DNA of 64,000 bases, from positions 24,308,373 to 24,372,372 of the forward strand of contig NC_058138.1 in assembly GCF_011075055.1 (NCBI RefSeq). The letters run 5' to 3'. Positions 41,395-53,427 of this stretch are shown here, piece after piece (positions within the stretch are counted from its first letter, which is position 1; each line of letters opens with the position of its first letter). Under the pieces are notes generated by a model. That model saw nothing but the letters and a program-made list of their open reading frames with translations. It was not told the DNA's origin and ran no database searches. The translations under genes and the position numbers were made by a program. This DNA comes from Mangifera indica (taxonomy: Eukaryota > Streptophyta > Magnoliopsida > Sapindales > Anacardiaceae).

Positions 41395-41599
41395 AACAAA
41401 AAAAAAACTATTTAAAATTATTAATTAAACGTCTTATCGTTACAATTTCCCACTTTCAAGGGATAAAAAAAGAAGAGAAAATTATATGTTTTAAATCAGA
41501 GAGAAAATAAAAGCCTTTCTTGTTTCTTCTGACAGAATCATTTTCTTCCTGAAACCTCAAACCCTAGATCTCAGAAAAAGTAGTCGTTTCGTTTCGGAA

Positions 41600-44500
41600 A
41601 TGGCAGATGCGAGCACCGTAGAAGGTCGGCCGAAGAAGGCTGTGAAACGTAAGAGAGCGTGTTTGGTACTCAGCACGGAAGAGAAAGAGAGTCAAATCAA
41701 GAGTTTGAACGAAGAAATTCAAGGTCTTTTTCGGTACTTCCACGAAATGATTACTAGTCAAAGATTGTCTGTTGATTTGACTACATGCGGTGGTTCGTTG
41801 AACGCGTCGGTGGCGGCGTTGATGGAGGAGAGTTCATTGCCGTTGTCGAAATTGGTGGAAGAGATTCACATGAAGCTCAAGGAGACTGAAAATGTGGTTT
41901 TGACTTCGGTCGCTGTGAAGAGTGCGGTGGTGTCTATTGGACAGAGAGTAATGTATGGAGTTCCAAATGTTGATGTTGATGTTTTGGAGGATCATACCCA
42001 GGCTTGTCTCTGGTGTTGGGAGGTAATTACTTTGCAGGTTATTTTTATTCACTGTTACTGAATATAAATCATGATATAATAACAAAGAAATACTGTTTAG
42101 CATTGGATTGTTATCTGGTCGATGTTGTCGTAATTAGGGTTAACTTAATTGAAATTCTGTGCTCATTTGACAGACCAGAGATGTGAAGTTGCTTCCAAAA
42201 TCTGTGCGCGGGGCATTGAAAATTCGGCGTATTTGTAGGAAGAAGATTCATGAGAGGATTACTGCTGTTTCTGGTAATATTTTATGGATCAGATGTGACA
42301 TGGAGGCATTTTCTTTTGAATAATCTTGAGCAGTCTACGCTCAAATACATAGAAATGCTATAAAATGACTGTATTTGATGACTATTTATTGTTGCTATAG
42401 TCAGTTAATGATGTTTTTGTCTCATTTTTAGCCGTAGTAACTGCATTGCAAAAGTTAGAGAGTGATACAAGTACCATTCATGACGTGGGGAAAGCATCTG
42501 AAAAGCTTGGTAAAGTGTTAAGGGAGGAAGACATACGTGTTTTAGTGGATAATATGTTAAAGAATAGTGCAGACATGTAGGTATCTGCTATGTTCTTATC
42601 AGGTTTTGTGTTTTAATTTTTTTCTTTCACTAAGGTTTTTATCTATTGTAGCAGGATTGGAAGCATGCGAAGCGAGAAGAGAAGTTGATAATCAGAGAAT
42701 TAGAAAGAAATAAACGAGAAGTTGAGAAGGAGAAAAAGAAAATGGACCGTGAACTACAGAAGGAGAAGATGCAACATGTAGGTGTAAAAGGTTCAATTCT
42801 TTTATGGGTTTGTAATCATGGCCTCTTGTTTTTGCTCTGTAGATCCATGCCATGATAATATTTATGTAAATGGATGCTGCCATTATATGTGCTTGGATTG
42901 ATTCCATTGTGCTCATAAAGATCTAAATTGTTAGAAGAAATTATGTTTTATTTTAGGTTAAGATCTACATCTTTAAGTTGTTTGATTATTTAAACATGAA
43001 ATTTATTGTGTTGCAATGATGGCTTATTTTTTTCTTTCTTTTCGTTTTTCAACTTAGCATTGATAAAGTTTTCCTGCTTTGGCTTAATATATTTCAGGAA
43101 AAGGAGCAAAAGCGTTTGCTAGAGGAGGCAGAGAAAGATGAAAGGCGTCGTGAGAAAGAAGAGTGTGAAATTAGGAAACAACAACGAAAGGAGCAAGAAG
43201 AAGCTGAGAAAGATCAACGACGTCGAGGGAGGGAAGAAGTTGAACTAAAAAAGCAGATTGCTATTCAAAAGCAAGTGTCAATTATGGAACGCTTTCTTAA
43301 AAGAAGTAAAACTATTTCATTAATCCAGAATGACCAGGCTTTTTGCAGAGAAAGTACCTCTGATTCATTGAGTAAGGAGTATGAAAAGGTGGCTGAAGCA
43401 GTTACTGTACCAATGGACTGTGCTCTCTTATCAAATGCTATAATTAGTGTTGATGAACTTCGCAAGTAGGTTGCTGTGTTTATATTTGTCTCTTGTTTTA
43501 TTTGTTAAATTTCCATTTCAATCTTTGATCCTGAGATTCACTCTATTTCTCAGATCTCACTTAGCCTCTTGGCATCACTTTGGCCATTTTATTCGTTCAA
43601 ATCAAAATCGGCATTGGGGAATACGTAGGAAACCCAAGGTGGCATTGTTTAAGGAACTTAAGCTAAGTAATTATAAAAGTCTAGCTCAAGATGATGCTTT
43701 TTGCTTGGAGAAGCCTGCAGATCGATTGGGTGAACAGACTACGGAGGATAGATCATTTATTAATCTTGTGGATAGTTCTCCAGCTATTAAGAAATGCAAC
43801 AAGAAGAAACAATTATTGCAGTTTGATAAGAGTCATAGACCTGCATTTTATGGAGTTTGGCCCAAGAAAAGGTAAGTCTGTTTCTTGATTCTTAATTTTT
43901 CTAGCCTGACTAGTGTGATCTGTTTGTTTACTGAAGATAAAAATGATGCTTCTTTTATGTTTAGTCTCCTCTGATGATTAAATGATGGTTTTTATTTTTT
44001 TTTTAAATTACCATATTCTTTGTTTATTCCACTTTGATCATTAATGGTGTCATGTGTAACTGAATTACTTGTTTACTTGGGACATTTATTTTATGGGCAG
44101 CATCTGTTTCTGTTTGTCATTTAAGGTTGTGTATTGGACATACATCAGAAATAAGCAAGCGCTGATTGGCGTTCAAATTGTGTGGCTTCATGCATTACTT
44201 AGTAGAACAAAGGAGAAAAAGTACAGGGTCAAAATAAATCTAATTTTTAACCAAATTGCTTGTACTTTTTCTCCTCACACTTTTTTTTTCCTGGAAAGGA
44301 AGGTCTCCTGGATACCTCGATGGCATTGAGTAGGATTGTGTAACTTATATATTATTCTATTTTTCAGCCTTGTTGTGGGACCACGCCACCCTTTGAGGAA
44401 GGACCCGGATTTGGATTATGATGTTGATAGTGATGAGGAATGGGAAGAGGTAACGAGAGTTTCTCCATGTAAACTTTAAATGAAACCTATAATTGATCAG

Positions 44501-46711
44501 CGATATTCAAATGACATTTTCATGATGCAGGAGGATCCAGGCGAAAGCCTTTCTGACTGTGATAAAGATGATGAAGAGGAGGGTTCAAAAGTTGAAGATG
44601 AGGAGGAAAGTGAAGACGGGTTTTTCGTTCCTGATGGTTATCTCTCAGAAGATGAGGTTAGTAATGATATCTCATCGGTTTGAATATGCATTATTGTAAC
44701 ATTTTTATTTTCTGTATTGTTGATTGTGATCAAATTTGAAAGTTTGATATAATGATATATAGGAATATTGCTTAGTAATTGTCTTTTTATTCATCTCTGT
44801 CGCTTTGGCTAATATGTCATCCATTATTATTTTCCTTTTCTTTTTCGGTACTCTGCCATACATATTTTGATAATCCTACCATCTTTCTTATGTCTTCAAT
44901 GAGTTTAAAGCTAGGAATTAATGGTAGACTCTGCAATTTTGGTATTTAGAAAACTCTTTGGACATCTGTGGCTTCAAGGGTGTACCCCTGACCTGTCCAT
45001 TGCAACTAAAGGTTCTAACTACACAACCCAATCGTTTGGTTTTTGTTGGCACTTAGACAATTGAAGAATGCTAACATTACCTGTGTATTCACTCTTTATA
45101 GCACAACCAGCCTACTTTCAAGCCAACATACACAATTTTTGGGGTTTACCAAACAAAATGAGGTCATATAACATTTCGTTATTTACATAAAAACTGGATA
45201 CATACTCAAAAAAGTAACTGTTACCCGGCTATAATTTGGGATACTGAGCATAGCAGAATTTCTGGGCTTGTCCCTGGAGACCTAGCAGTCGTATAATGAA
45301 AGTGTGTTTTGGATGCTCACTTGGGGCCATATTATTAGGATTTAAGATACCAAATTGCCTTCCATACTCTGAAACATTTGCTGAAGTACAATTTTTTAAA
45401 TTTCTTTGTCTTTACCATTTAGGGTGCACAAGTTGACAGGATGAATGTTGATCACACTGTTGAGGAGACAAAAAGTTCTCCTAGCTGTGAGCATGGGTTA
45501 GAGAATGATGAATTCTGTGCATTAGTTCGGAATCAGAAGTATCTGCACAATTTGACAGAGCATGCCCTTCGGAAAAATCAACCTTTGATTATAATTAATC
45601 TAAGGCATGAAAAGGCCCCACTTTTAATGGCTGAAAATTTGTGTGCTACTTCTAAAATGGAGCAGGCATGCTTGCAAGCTTTGAGCATGCGTGCATTCAC
45701 TGATGGCATTCTTGTAGAAATGACTGTTGATAGTATGGATAATGAGGATCACGAGGCATGCTTTTCAGATGGAAAAGGCAGTACAACGCCAGTTTCAGCT
45801 GTGACAGCTATACTGGAGTCAGATTTGCCTGCAGTTGTAAGTTCCATTTTTTGTCCTAGAGCTAATATAAAACTGTTAAAGCACACCCTAAGACTGTATA
45901 ATTTTCCATCAAAGACTATGGAAGTCATTGATACTATGTTTTGTTTGAAGTAGCAAAGATATTTTCTATTAGGTCTCTTTCATGTTTTGATATTAATACC
46001 ACGGGATGAATGGAAGTTAATGAACCCCTTGCATTTCAGGTATCTGTTATCAACTCATCCCCAACAGGTATCAATAAGGTTGTGGAGTCTCTACAACAGA
46101 AGTTTCCTTCTGTTTCAAAGTCTCAATTAAGAAATACAGTACGTGAGATATCAGATTTTAATTTTACAAATAATCGCTGGCAGGTTAGTTACTAATATTC
46201 CATAATTTCATTATTGTTGTTGGTGTTTTATTCCTATCGGGCTTTTGTTTGAATAAATTCATGCGGGCATACATATTAATTAATTAATGTGATTTGAAGG
46301 CATTAACATTATTATCTGTAACCCAAAAATAACTAGTGATTGATTCTGCTCCAGGAGTATTTGTCAAGGGATGTATGTTTATTTACGTTTGACATGGATT
46401 TGAAGCATAAATTATACTCTTGGGGCATTGTTTTGTAAATTTTAGTTGCTGAGTAGAACTATTGTCTTGCAGGTCAAGAAAGATATTTTGTTGAAGCTTG
46501 GTCTGTCAATTTCTCCTGGTATGTTAACATCATCTATGTCTGAATTAGGTTGTTTTGTCAATGGGATGTAGAGAACTTCATTTTTTTTTTTACCAAAAGT
46601 AATTCATCTGCTACTTGATTTGCAGAAGAAAGTAGCGGAAGGGTGAAGAGTATCGCTAAATTTTTCTCAAAAAGGTGTTTGCCACCTGATGGTACATGCA
46701 TGAACCCATGA
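41600..46711 (+). CDS. FAS1: Chromatin assembly factor 1 large subunit, FAS1 (one reading-frame problem)
   Basis: FAS1 is the p150-like CAF-1 subunit that deposits H3-H4 behind replication forks. Exons: 41600-42022, 42174-42273, 42432-42580, 42655-42777, 43098-43465, 43554-43871, 44368-44449, 44531-44656, 45423-45836, 46040-46183, 46473-46518, 46626-46711, about 793 codons (Arabidopsis about 815). Features in order are a basic start (RPKKAVKRKRACLVLSTEE), a KER-type charged coiled coil from about residue 225 to 300, FHMxW-type RFLKRSK, the conserved WHHFGHFIRSNQNRHWGIRR stretch, an acidic ED region (DYDVDSDEEWEEEDPGESLS to SEDGFFVPDGYLSEDE), and INKVVESLQQKFPSVSKSQL with NNRWQVKKDILLKLGL near the end. 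All junctions join in phase except intron 3: exon 3 ends with an in-frame TAG (42578-42580), and the alternative donor at 42577 shifts the next exon. It is treated here as a gene because all other exons are intact. Confidence 0.85.
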
Positions 46712-47805
46712 AACGTCTCTTCTGTCATCTCTGAAAAAAGGTTGTGGTACATGCATAAACCGAAACCAGGTTCTGCCTAGCCTGGACATCCGAGTTGCAC
46801 AAAGAATCATCTATAGCTTCCCGTTTAGTGTTTTAGTTGATCCTTTTTGCTACTGTCATAGCATATGGCATGTATCTAAAGCTCCCCCAGTGTAAACTTG
46901 ATGGGAAAAGTTCAGATTGTGGATGAAGGAATTTAACAAATAAGACTGGTTTAGTTTGAGTTGAGACAAGATTGTTGATATGTCTGATGATTGTGAATAT
47001 ATCTAAATCAATCAAGTGTAGATTGCATTTAGATAATCCAATAAACGTTACAATTATAGAAATCTTTTGAGTGTATGGTACGTAATTTCTATTATATTAA
47101 ATAGCTATAATTTTGTTGGGATTATTATTCTCCCTTTTATTTTTCTAAAATCTTTAGCCAATTAAACCTTAAATTGTAGGTGGGCCTCAGTATTCGTTTA
47201 TCGTGAACCAAACGTTTTGAGTCTAATAGGTCCGGCCTGTCCCAACCAACGGAACTGTATATGTATCAGATTCAAATAAATGGTTTTATTTAATTTATTA
47301 TATGATACTAAAAAATATATGAACGATTGTTTAAGAAGTAATTAGAGTGTTGTTTGAAGGAAATTGTTAGTTGATGAGTATAAGAGAAAAATGAAATTGA
47401 AAGGGTTGAAGTTTGATTCCATTAAAGAAGATAAGAATCAAAATACTGAAATCGTCGCTAGCATTGTTAGAAGAGGCAAGAGAACCGTTGGAAGAGTCAG
47501 AAGATTCGCTGTTATAGATTATAATTAATGCGTTGGAATGGTTGGATCACTGCGTTGAGTCAGCCTTGAAATCATGCATGTATGTTCAATGTGTCTAATT
47601 TTTTGAAGATTTAAATACAATTATAATTAAAATATCCATTTTATAATATTAAATTTGAAACTCAATTTAAAGTGTTTAAATGTGTTCGACTTTCTTTAAG
47701 GAGAGAAGTGCAAGGCATTATTTCATTTCAGTAAATTACATTTTCCCACCCAAAGTTTGGCTCAAATTATTGACTTTGTTTCCTATGCAATAACTACACA
47801 CTACA
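46712..47805. other. FAS1 3' flank, no gene seen
   Basis: This is the presumed FAS1 3' UTR followed by AT-rich sequence. Short open frames have no recognised motif. It ends at the left target duplication of foldback copy D. Confidence 0.5.
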
Positions 47806-47814
47806 ATTTTAAAA

Positions 47815-48548
47815 GGCCGAAAGACTTATTTCCACTTAGGTTTAGTGTATTCCTAAATTTTCACTTGTGTAGTTACAAAAACTCAATTATTTATTATTCT
47901 ATTAAAATTTTCTATTAGAGTAAAAATGTGATTTATTTAAAAATATTAAAAAACTAAAATTTAATCACATTTCTTTCTTAATTTAAAAATCTAATAATTT
48001 TTTTTTATCTAAAGTTTAAAAAGTAACTATTTCCTTTCTAGGGTTTTTTTCTTCTTTCTGGCGTTGGTCAACCTTCTCAGATCTCTTCTTCTCCTATTGA
48101 TGGTCTCCTTCTCACAATCTATTTTTCCCTTTTTCCGTTGTCTGCTTCCATTCTCCCTTCTAATGTTTTCATTGAAAATGAAGATAAAATCATTTTTATC
48201 TTTGATGAAGATGACAGGAGAGAGATGACGAGAGGGAAACAGAAACTAGATTTGAGAGAGAATGCAACCAGAGATGACAAAGTTCGACGGAAAGTGGTGA
48301 CAAAAAAATCAAACCCTAAAGGAAAAGTGTAACTTTTCCAAATAATTAGTAGAAGGAAATTGTTAGTTTTTAAACCCAAGGAAAAAATATAATAAAATTT
48401 TAGTTTTAAAAATATTTTTAGATAAGTGATATTCTTACTTTTAACCCTAACAAAAAATTTTAACAAAAGGTTGAGAATTTTCATTTTAAAAAATTTGCAA
48501 GTGAGAGTTTGAGGCACTAAACTTGGGGTTGGAATAAGTCTTTCGGCC
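47815..48548. mobile_element. Mutator-type foldback MITE, copy D
   Basis: Perfect 9-bp target duplications ATTTTAAAA lie at 47806-47814 and 48549-48557. The ends GGCCGAAAGACTTATTTCC and complement GGCCGAAAGACTTATTCCA are nearly identical, then continue as TTAGGTTTAGTG / CAAGTTTAGTG. It is 734 bp, non-coding. The low end divergence suggests this is the youngest of the five copies. Confidence 0.88.
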
Positions 48549-48557
48549 ATTTTAAAA

Positions 48558-49596
48558 ACATGCAACCCCTTATTGAGAAATGTAATTATTGTAGTATCCA
48601 CAATTCTGAAACTAACAACAAAAACATCGCAGTTGTAAATCAAAACCCTAAACCAACCAAAGGGTAGTTTTTTTTCGTGCCTTTTACTGAAAAACCAATA
48701 AAAAAATAAAACACACACACAATAATCGAGTCATTAAGCCAAAAACGACACAAGCAAGCAAATAAATCACCTTGGCCTTGTGCTTGCAATAACTTCGTTG
48801 AATCAAAACGAAAATCAACAGAGGGTACTTTAATTTCCCCACCCCTTTACTCAAAACACCAGTCAAAACCAAAAAAATCCAATATTTGGTCGACATTACA
48901 GCTTCAAGCCAATGGAAAGGTGGCTTGGACGAATAAAATTGTAAAAGTGGAAGTGAGAGGGAAAGAATATAATGTCAACCTAATTTAGAATTTTTTTTTT
49001 AATTTTGATTTGATTTCGAAAAGCAAAATAGTTATGAATAATATTGTAATTTAATTGATAACAATAAAACTATGTGCATATATTTGTTAAGGACACTGGA
49101 TACACAAATGAAGTGTAATTAGGGTGATTATGAATTAAAAATAAAATAATATTTAATCATATGATAATAAATCATATGTGTATCTAATTGTATACTCAAA
49201 AGTATAACAGAACTATATACACCTATTTTGGATACACAAATGAGTATGTGTCCTTATGTGATTGAATTATTTTAAATTAACGATAAAAGTAATATTCAAT
49301 CATGAAATGACACATATAAATATGTATTTATTTATGTATTTAAAATGAGTATGTATAGTACTATCATTTTGAAAGTATTTGCACGTAACATTGCTTAATT
49401 TAGAATGCATTCTCTTTTGATGAAATTAAAATTTGGGTAAGAAAGTGCGATTTATACCATCAAAGGTTGGGAAAGTGTTCTTTTGCCAAACATTAGGTGG
49501 AACAAGGTTATGTGCTCTCGCCATTTCTGTGCTCGGCTTCAAAAGCCAAATCTTTATAAAAGGCGGTTGTCTTTTTGAACGAGTACATGCATAACT
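48558..49596. other. AT-rich spacer with MITE-like repeats (about 49059-49371)
   Basis: No gene is seen. From 49059 to 49371 there are two head-to-tail AT-rich modules with aacaataaaactatgtg at the left and tgagtatgtatagtactatc at the right, near-inverted ends of the same type as the repeats at 12557, 36668 and 40797. Confidence 0.4.
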
Positions 49597-49605
49597 AAAC
49601 AAATT

Positions 49606-50334
49606 AGCCAAAGGGCTATTCTGATCCAAGTTTTAGTATACTTTTAAAATACACCCATAACAATTTAAAAATTAAAATATTTATCCATCTTTAAATTTTT
49701 ATTAAAATTACCATTAAATATAAAAATAAAACCCTTATTTTAATAATAGTATTAAAAATATATAATTTTGTTTTATTCTCTCCTTCAACTTTAAAAAGTG
49801 ACTTCCCCTTCTCCTCAAAACCTTAAGTTTTTTTTTCTTTATCTCTTCGACAACTATTGGTTTCCAACTTAGACTTGTTCACATCTCTATCGCTATCTCT
49901 CTCTTCTCTTATGGATGACGAATAACAATGAAGAACAACGTCGTCCTTTTCTAAACGACACTTTTTCTAGATGATGAAAGTTTTGACTTTCGTGAGAGAA
50001 ATGCTATCGAGAGAGAAACACAGAGAGAAGGGTGGCTGTTCATTGGAAGAAGTGGCCAAATTTTGAGATATCAAACCCTAGGGGGAAAAGTGAAAATTTT
50101 AAGATTTAATTTTGAGAGAAAATTATTAGTTTTCCAAATTAAAAAGGGAAAATGAAATATAATTATAATTATTTTAATATTACTGATAAAATGATGATTT
50201 TACTTTTAATTTCAATAGAAAATTCTTGGGTGTATGACAATAGATTAAACTTTAGGTGGATATTTGAGTTTTTTAACTGCCGTAAGTATATATTTGTTTT
50301 CCAACAAAAGTTGGGTGGGAATAGTCCTCTGGCC
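49606..50334. mobile_element. Mutator-type foldback MITE, copy E
   Basis: The ends AGCCAAAGGGCTATTCTGAT and complement GGCCAGAGGACTATTCCCAC match the family terminal repeat. Flanking 9-mers are AAACAAATT (49597-49605) and AAACAAAGT (50335-50343), an 8 of 9 match. It is 729 bp without coding capacity. It ends about 75 bp before the start codon of the desaturase pseudogene. Confidence 0.8.
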
Positions 50335-50408
50335 AAACAAAGTAAGATGGCTCCGAAACTGAAAGACAGTCTCCTCCTTGTCCCTAAACCTTCCATCTCA
50401 TCAATCCC

Positions 50409-51752
50409 ATGGCATCATCTCCACGAAGCTTCATGGCCTCTAGTGTATCAATTTCTACCATTACCAAGTGAGTTTTATTTTCCTTTTTTGATGGATTAGA
50501 AACAGGTCGTAATTATTAAGCAGATTAGCCTAGCAATTATGCATTGCCAAGCTGCAGCTTTCATATTTTCATGTTTCTAATATCCTTAAAACAAAGTATT
50601 CTTGCATGTTTATTACAGAGAGGTGAATAATTTGAGGAAGCTGAATTTTCGTCGAGAGGTACATGGTGAAGTGATTCATTCCATTCTTGCAGAGAAGATT
50701 GAATTATTCAAGTCCTTAATTGGAGGGTTGGGCCGAGCAGAATGTGTTGGTACACATAAAGCCTGTCGAGAAAAGTTGGCAACCAACAGATTTTCCGCAA
50801 GAACCTGAAACAGAAGGATTCTATGATCAGGTAAAAGAATTGAGGGAAAGAGTTAGTCATCTCCCTGATTAGTATTTAGTTGTATTGGTTGGTGATATGA
50901 TTACAGAAGAAGCCCTTCCAACTTACCAAACAATACTCAACACACTAAATGGGTTTCGGGATGAGGCTGCAGCAAGCCCCCATTCGTGGCAAGATAAGGG
51001 CTTGGAGTGCTGATCGAGGAAAATAGAAAGTATCTTTACCTGTCTGGACGAGTTAACATGAAGCAGATTGAGAAGACTATCCAGTATCTCATAGGCGCAG
51101 GGATGGTGAGTCATCAATTCTTTTATTTGAATATATAAATTTAATTAATTAATACTATTTTACTCATACTCAGACAATGAAAATATATTATTTTAATTGC
51201 TCGGCATTGAGAAAAATCCTTACAATGGATTCATCTACACATCCTTTCAAGAGAGAGCAACATTCATCTCACATGGTAACACAGCAAGGCTGGCCAAGGA
51301 ACATGGAGATGTGAAACTTACACAAATATGCGGCACTATTGCTGCTGGTGAGAAAAGACATGAAACAGCCTACACAAAGATTGTGGAGAAGCTCTTTGAA
51401 GTAGACCCCAATGACACAATATTGGCTATAGATGGGATGATGAGGAAAAAGATTAAAATGCCAGCACATTTGATGTTTGATGGGGAAGACGATAATATTT
51501 TCCATCACTTCTCAACTGTGGCCCAACGCCTTGGAGTGTACACAGCCAAGGACTATGCAGATATTATAGAATTTCTTCTAGGAAAGTGGAATGTGGAGAA
51601 GCTGACGGGGTCTCTTGGTTGAGGGGCGTAGAACTCAAGATTGTGTGTGTGAATTGCCGTGGAGGATTAGAAAATTGGAAGATAAAGCTCAGGCTAATAC
51701 GCTTCCACAAAACTCTCATTTTCTTCATCAGGACCAGCAATCTTTCTTGTAA
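50409..51752 (+). pseudogene. Stearoyl-ACP (acyl-ACP) desaturase pseudogene
   Basis: The intact family makes a soluble plastid di-iron enzyme that introduces the delta-9 double bond into stearoyl-ACP. Here a possible transit-peptide exon (MASSPRSFMASSVSIS, 50409-50469) is followed by homology from about 50620: EIKIELFKSL-like, [74 protein letters not shown], then [40 protein letters not shown] and [13 protein letters not shown]. The frame moves near 50728, near 50990 and again near 51610, with a stop after SHLPD at about 50871. The segment encoding the His of the first-helix-pair EENRHGD iron ligand is deleted (about 51020). The acceptor before [11 protein letters not shown] (about 51203) lacks AG. 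The tail VCELPWRIRKLEDKAQ ends at TAA 51750-51752. This is a clear, fairly recent pseudogene. Confidence 0.88.
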
Positions 51753-53427
51753 TGACTAGCAGGCAGCTCCACACAATATATAATCAATTCAAGTCATCAT
51801 GAGTATTGCCACAGAGATACCAACTTTTCAACTAAAAATTCCAAATTCCGCTGGAACAACAATCACATTTGCAAAATACACATAATGATGGTGGCACTGG
51901 CACCCTTATATACTAGCCTATCCTATATGTTGTAAGGGGAAGAAAAAACCTTTTTTTTGATATATATACATACGTACATACAAACAATTTTACCCCAATG
52001 CAAATAACTATATGGGCCGGGCTGTTACTTCTTCACAAAGCCCAACTCCTTTTTTAAAAATAATAATAAAATTTTAAAGAGGACATTTTCCCTTAAATTC
52101 CTAGATCTCTATTCTCTCCTCTTCCCGTGAAAACACGACGCAACGACTACAGACAGCACCATCAGCACCGCCGGTAATCAGCAGTAACAAACCAGCGGCA
52201 CCATACATTACACCGGTAAAAAGTGTATTTTTTATTCCTCTTAATTTTTTTCTTGTTCTTATTTCCATAGGTTTTATATTGTTCTGTTGGCGTTTATATG
52301 TGAACCTGAACTTAAATTTCAAGTGTTTTTCGTTATGGCGTGTAAAGGAATTTCATTAGAATTAGATCCATTAGAATTCTAGTGAACTGAGGAAGTTAAT
52401 TATGTGACGTTATGTCTTAAGATAATTGAAGGAAATTTGTTTGTATCGATCATCTGAATGTTGGCCATAATCTAATTTTTTTTAAAAATAATTTTAATGA
52501 TTCCCTTAAGTGAATAGCTGTAAGTTCTTCATATTTGTTGCCAGAATCTGTAAAATACAGGAGAACGGGCTCGTATGCTTTGTATGTTATATTCTTTTTT
52601 TATTAATGTATGGAAAAGCATGAAAAAACCAATTGTAATTAACTATTATGCAAGAAACACCTATTTGTATTTTACTAAACAATAAACTCTAAATAGGTTG
52701 GTTGTTTCTTTCTACGGCAGTTTCAAACATACTTAATTCTTTTCTAAAGAAAATTATTTAATCTGAGTCCAGATACTTAGATTGTGAGCAAATCGGACAT
52801 GTGGCATAAAAATCCCATGTCTATTCCTTGGTCTGAGTATAGTGTTTATTATCCTAAACCAGGTCAAGACCCGGATAAAACTTGGAAATTTGACTTCCAT
52901 ATTTATATCATGACTTTAAGAAAACAGTCCGTAAAAATTGGGGGTTAGGTTTCTATTTCCTGAATTAGTAGGTTCTCATTGTCAAATTTGTGACATATTT
53001 AGTGTTTACTAAGCTATTTTCTTTCCTAAACTTCCCCCGGTCTTCGGCTGGAGCTGTATGAGGCAGAAACTTGTCCCACGTACGGTTCGGAGGCCGAGCG
53101 CCACCCCAGCAGTAATGGTGCGGCTTAGGTCAACTAACACAAAGAAGACATTTCTGTTGAAATCATAGGGTTTTTTGTTCTTTTTGTTTTTGCACCTCTA
53201 GCTTCTGGATGGTTTTATCTTTAGAAAGGTTTAAATTGCAGTAATTTTTAAAAGGTTGAGGTACTAGTTTGAACTTGACATTCTTACATTATTTGTATCA
53301 CATTAGATACTTCCCGAATCATTATAATTTTTACATTAAAATGTTTTTGTGGCAAGCATTTTTTTCTTTTTATGGCTAAGTTTTTGTTACCTGGCTTTCT
53401 TGATGCAGCTTAACACAATTCCCAATC
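51753..53427. other. UCH2 promoter, 5' UTR and probable leader intron
   Basis: No coding exon is seen. A likely 5' UTR exon lies near 52085-52215 (CT-rich, then a gt site near 52215). The sequence just before the ATG (cttgatgcag at about 53400-53409) looks like an acceptor, so a leader intron of about 1.2 kb is inferred. Inside it lies the group II intron-like fragment at 53051-53128. Confidence 0.5.
53051..53128 (+). other. Group II intron domain V-VI-like fragment (organellar DNA insertion)
   Basis: Bases 53051-53058 (GAGCTGTA) pair with 53081-53088 (TACGGTTC) over eight positions including G-U pairs, and the start carries the AGC triad, as in group II domain V. A second hairpin follows: GCCG (53093-53096) with CGGC (53121-53124), and CGCCA (53099-53103) with TGGTG (53116-53120), as expected for domain VI. 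This GC-rich island stands out in the AT-rich surroundings. Plant mitochondrial and plastid introns end this way, so a small NUMT or NUPT is the best reading. The donor intron cannot be named from this fragment. Confidence 0.6.

Noticed and set aside
48119..48718. 199-codon minus-strand open frame, Phe/Leu-rich
   Set aside because: It spans the right half of foldback copy D and its flank, with low-complexity composition and no motif.
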